This document shows positions 12,707 to 13,846 of a stretch of DNA of 13,846 bases, piece by piece. The translations under genes and the position numbers were made by a program. The notes below the pieces were generated by a model. That model made no database searches. It saw only the letters and a program-made list of their open reading frames with translations, and had not been told where the DNA came from. Positions within the stretch are counted from its first letter, which is position 1. Each line of letters starts with the position of its first letter. Origin of the DNA: an uncultured Bacillota bacterium (lineage in GTDB: Bacteria > Bacillota_I > Bacilli_A > RFN20 > CAG-826); assembly GCA_946612055.1 (NCBI GenBank), contig CAMOEH010000159.1, forward strand, positions 1 through 13,846, in the 5' to 3' direction.

Positions 12707-13216
12707 ATGGGTAAGCAGAAGCGAGATAACCGTCCACGAAAATGGCCATCGATCCTTCTTGGCATCCTTTATTTGTCTTCGATTGGCATCTTCTTTTTGC
12801 CTCGTTTTGCTTTGCTAGATGGCGAGGCTTATTTATCGATCCCATCTTATTTGGCTTTCTTTGGAGGGGATTTAGGGGAAAGCATCGATGGCGTTTATTA
12901 TTCGTTGCACCTCAATTTCAATTATTTCGATTTGGTTTTTTTCTTGTTGATCTTGCAAGCTTCCTTCTCTTCCTTTTTAGGAAGGAACGATATGCATAAC
13001 CAAATCATCTCTTTGATCTTTGGCCTTTTTGGATTGGCCGTAGCGGTGGCTTCTCCTTTCTTCCTTTCAATTGTTAATGCGGGCATATCCTCAGATGGTT
13101 TGAATTTGGCTTATGGCTATTTTGCTCTCATTGGCTTGCTATCGTTATGTATCGCCGGAAGCGTGGTCATCTTGATCCAAAGTAGGATCTATTGGAAGAA
13201 ACGCTTAGCGTTATGA
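12707..13216 (+). CDS. Hypothetical four-TM membrane protein, 169 aa
   Basis: No family recognised. The product starts with a basic cytosolic stretch MGKQKRDNRPRKW, followed by four predicted helices at about 13-32, 72-91, 98-122 and 136-158, and ends in a basic IYWKKRLAL tail, so both ends are probably cytosolic. The outside loop between TM1 and TM2 (about 33-71) is aromatic and acidic. ATG 12707 lies 8 nt after a consensus -10 and has no RBS. The gene stands alone between a divergent membrane protein gene and the ssrA promoter; no terminator is visible before ssrA. Confidence 0.75.
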   Translation: MGKQKRDNRPRKWPSILLGILYLSSIGIFFLPRFALLDGEAYLSIPSYLAFFGGDLGESIDGVYYSLHLNFNYFDLVFFLLILQASFSSFLGRNDMHNQIISLIFGLFGLAVAVASPFFLSIVNAGISSDGLNLAYGYFALIGLLSLCIAGSVVILIQSRIYWKKRLAL

Positions 13217-13240
13217 CCTTCCCTTTCCCTTTGCTTTGGC

Positions 13241-13246
13241 TATAAT
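13241..13246 (+). promoter_or_regulatory. Consensus -10 box of the tmRNA gene
   Basis: TATAAT at 13241-13246, about 28 nt before the mature 5' end. A start near 13253 would give a precursor leader of about 20 nt. The -35 is weak. Confidence 0.6.
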
Positions 13247-13254
13247 ATTCCCGC

Positions 13255-13268
13255 AGCGTGAAAACGCT
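13255..13268 (+). ncRNA. Small hairpin in the 5' leader of pre-tmRNA
   Basis: AGCGT (13255-13259) and ACGCT (13264-13268) form a 5-bp stem closed by a GAAA (GNRA) tetraloop, between the predicted transcription start and the mature tmRNA 5' end. This piece should be removed by RNase P. Confidence 0.4.
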
Positions 13269-13273
13269 CCTCT

Positions 13274-13671
13274 GGGGCCGTACTGGTTTTGACGGGGGAA
13301 TGTTTTGCCTAGACTGCAGCGGGATGGCTACCCTAAATGCCAAAAAACAATAACTGACAACTCTGTCAAACCTTGGATGGTGGCTTCCAATCGCCCCGTC
13401 CTCGCTCGCGCCTAATTAGAGCACCCGACATAGGGTTCCGCGATTGCGGACGAGCTCGTCCTACTCCGCGTTCTCGCCTTGGCGGAAATAGGGCGTAAGA
13501 GAAGGCGATAAGCTCGAGCGTTGGCTGGCGTGTAGAGACGAAAACCTAACAGCCGAGTCCCGGAATGAACTCGCCTCCATCGACGTCTGGGACTTAAAGA
13601 TGGAGACTAAGCTGTAGATGTCTTTGTGAAAATTCCTTCGGACCCGAGTTCGATTCTCGGCGACTCCACCA
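13274..13671 (+). ncRNA. ssrA: Transfer-messenger RNA (tmRNA)
   Basis: About 398 nt. The 5' end GGGGCCGTACTGGTTTTGAC is a typical tmRNA start, and the 3' end has a T-arm (CCGAG, TTCGATT loop, CTCGG) followed by CGACTCC, A and an encoded CCA (to 13671). The acceptor stem pairs GGGGCCG with CGACTCC, with one C-A mismatch. Pseudoknot 1 is visible: GGG 13321-13323 with CCC 13331-13333, and TGGC 13325-13328 with GCCA 13339-13342. The tag frame ends at TAA 13413-13415, followed by TTAGAGC, a usual tmRNA context. With the resume codon set at GAC 13356, preceded by AATAACT, the tag is DNSVKPWMVASNRPVLARA. tmRNA with SmpB rescues stalled ribosomes and tags the nascent chain for proteolysis. smpB is not in the window. 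Confidence 0.95.
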
Positions 13672-13681
13672 TTGAAAGCAT

Positions 13682-13706
13682 AGCCCTTGAGACCAAGGGC
13701 TTTTTT
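13682..13706 (+). terminator. Rho-independent terminator of ssrA
   Basis: AGCCCTTG (13682-13689) and CAAGGGCT (13694-13701) form a perfect 8-bp stem with an AGAC loop, followed by six T residues, 10 nt after the tmRNA 3' end. Confidence 0.93.
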
Positions 13707-13846
13707 GTGCAAGAGCTGTTAAATTTTAACAATGACAAAAATAAGGAGCCAGCAAGGCCCCTATTAATAATCCTAGAGTTGTCCTCACCATGCAGCAGCA
13801 TGTTGAGTTCGCCTAATCCGGCTAATTATTGTTTTCTTTTTTCAAA
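13707..13846. other. Right-edge sequence with no recognisable gene
   Basis: These 140 bases hold no reading frame with an RBS, no tRNA fold and no clear promoter. The only structure is a near-palindrome GTTAAATTTTAAC at 13719-13731 and an imperfect one, CATGCAGCAGCATG, near 13788-13801. The next gene probably begins beyond the edge. Confidence 0.5.

Noticed and set aside
13339..13353. Tag frame starting at GCC 13339 (Ala-Lys-Lys-Gln-stop)
   Set aside because: It would give a four-residue tag and the GCC is part of pseudoknot 1; the frame ending at TAA 13413 before TTAGAGC is far more plausible.
13461..13801. Two minus-strand reading frames (13461-13712 and 13607-13801) with motifs such as SPRIELGSEG
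   Set aside because: They are antisense to tmRNA; the T-arm and acceptor read backwards produce this well-known false protein. No RBS or separate evidence.

Overview
The window looks like chromosomal DNA from a Firmicutes (Bacillota) relative close to the Mollicutes or Erysipelotrichia, probably an uncultured gut-type Bacilli lineage. This is inferred from gene content, from the conserved gdpP-rplI-dnaB block, from consensus TATAAT and AGGAGG signals, and from a long tmRNA tag that appears to resume on an Asp codon as in mycoplasmas. TGA is used as a normal stop (for example the acyltransferase, the nuclease and the MBL gene), so the code is standard, not the mycoplasma one. No phage, insertion sequence, CRISPR array or tRNA was seen.

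Left end (1-860): the 5' part of an aldo/keto reductase gene leaves the window on the minus strand. A 256-bp AT-rich divergent intergenic region follows, with inverted repeats and the promoter of the next operon.

Amino-sugar operon (861-3156): a phosphoglucosamine mutase (GlmM) that carries an extra N-terminal XRE-type helix-turn-helix domain, overlapping by 8 nt a stand-alone left-handed beta-helix acyltransferase resembling the acetyltransferase half of GlmU. Together they could carry out GlcN-6-P to GlcN-1-P to GlcNAc-1-P, feeding cell-wall precursor synthesis. The HTH fusion is the most unusual gene in the window.

Secretion module (3172-5000): a secreted His-Me (endonuclease I type) nuclease with two Ser-rich linkers, an extra C-terminal-half domain and a Cys-Gly/TM/Arg tail resembling a protein-sorting signal. 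An unlisted 44-aa single-TM protein follows it with an ATGA overlap, and then a terminator.

Housekeeping operon (4990-10255): gdpP (c-di-AMP phosphodiesterase), rplI, dnaB, a YycJ/WalJ-type metallo-beta-lactamase and rlmH. All junctions are tight or overlapping (1 to 4 nt, or 2 nt apart).

Right part (10259-13216): a Cof-type HAD phosphatase (minus), a small orphan soluble protein (plus), a large perfect bidirectional terminator, a DUF1189-like membrane protein (minus) and an orphan four-TM protein (plus). Several starts in the window have a TATAAT-type -10 only 6-8 nt upstream, which suggests leaderless or very short-leader transcripts.

Right end (13241-13846): promoter, processed leader and gene for tmRNA (ssrA), its terminator, and 140 bp with no recognisable gene.
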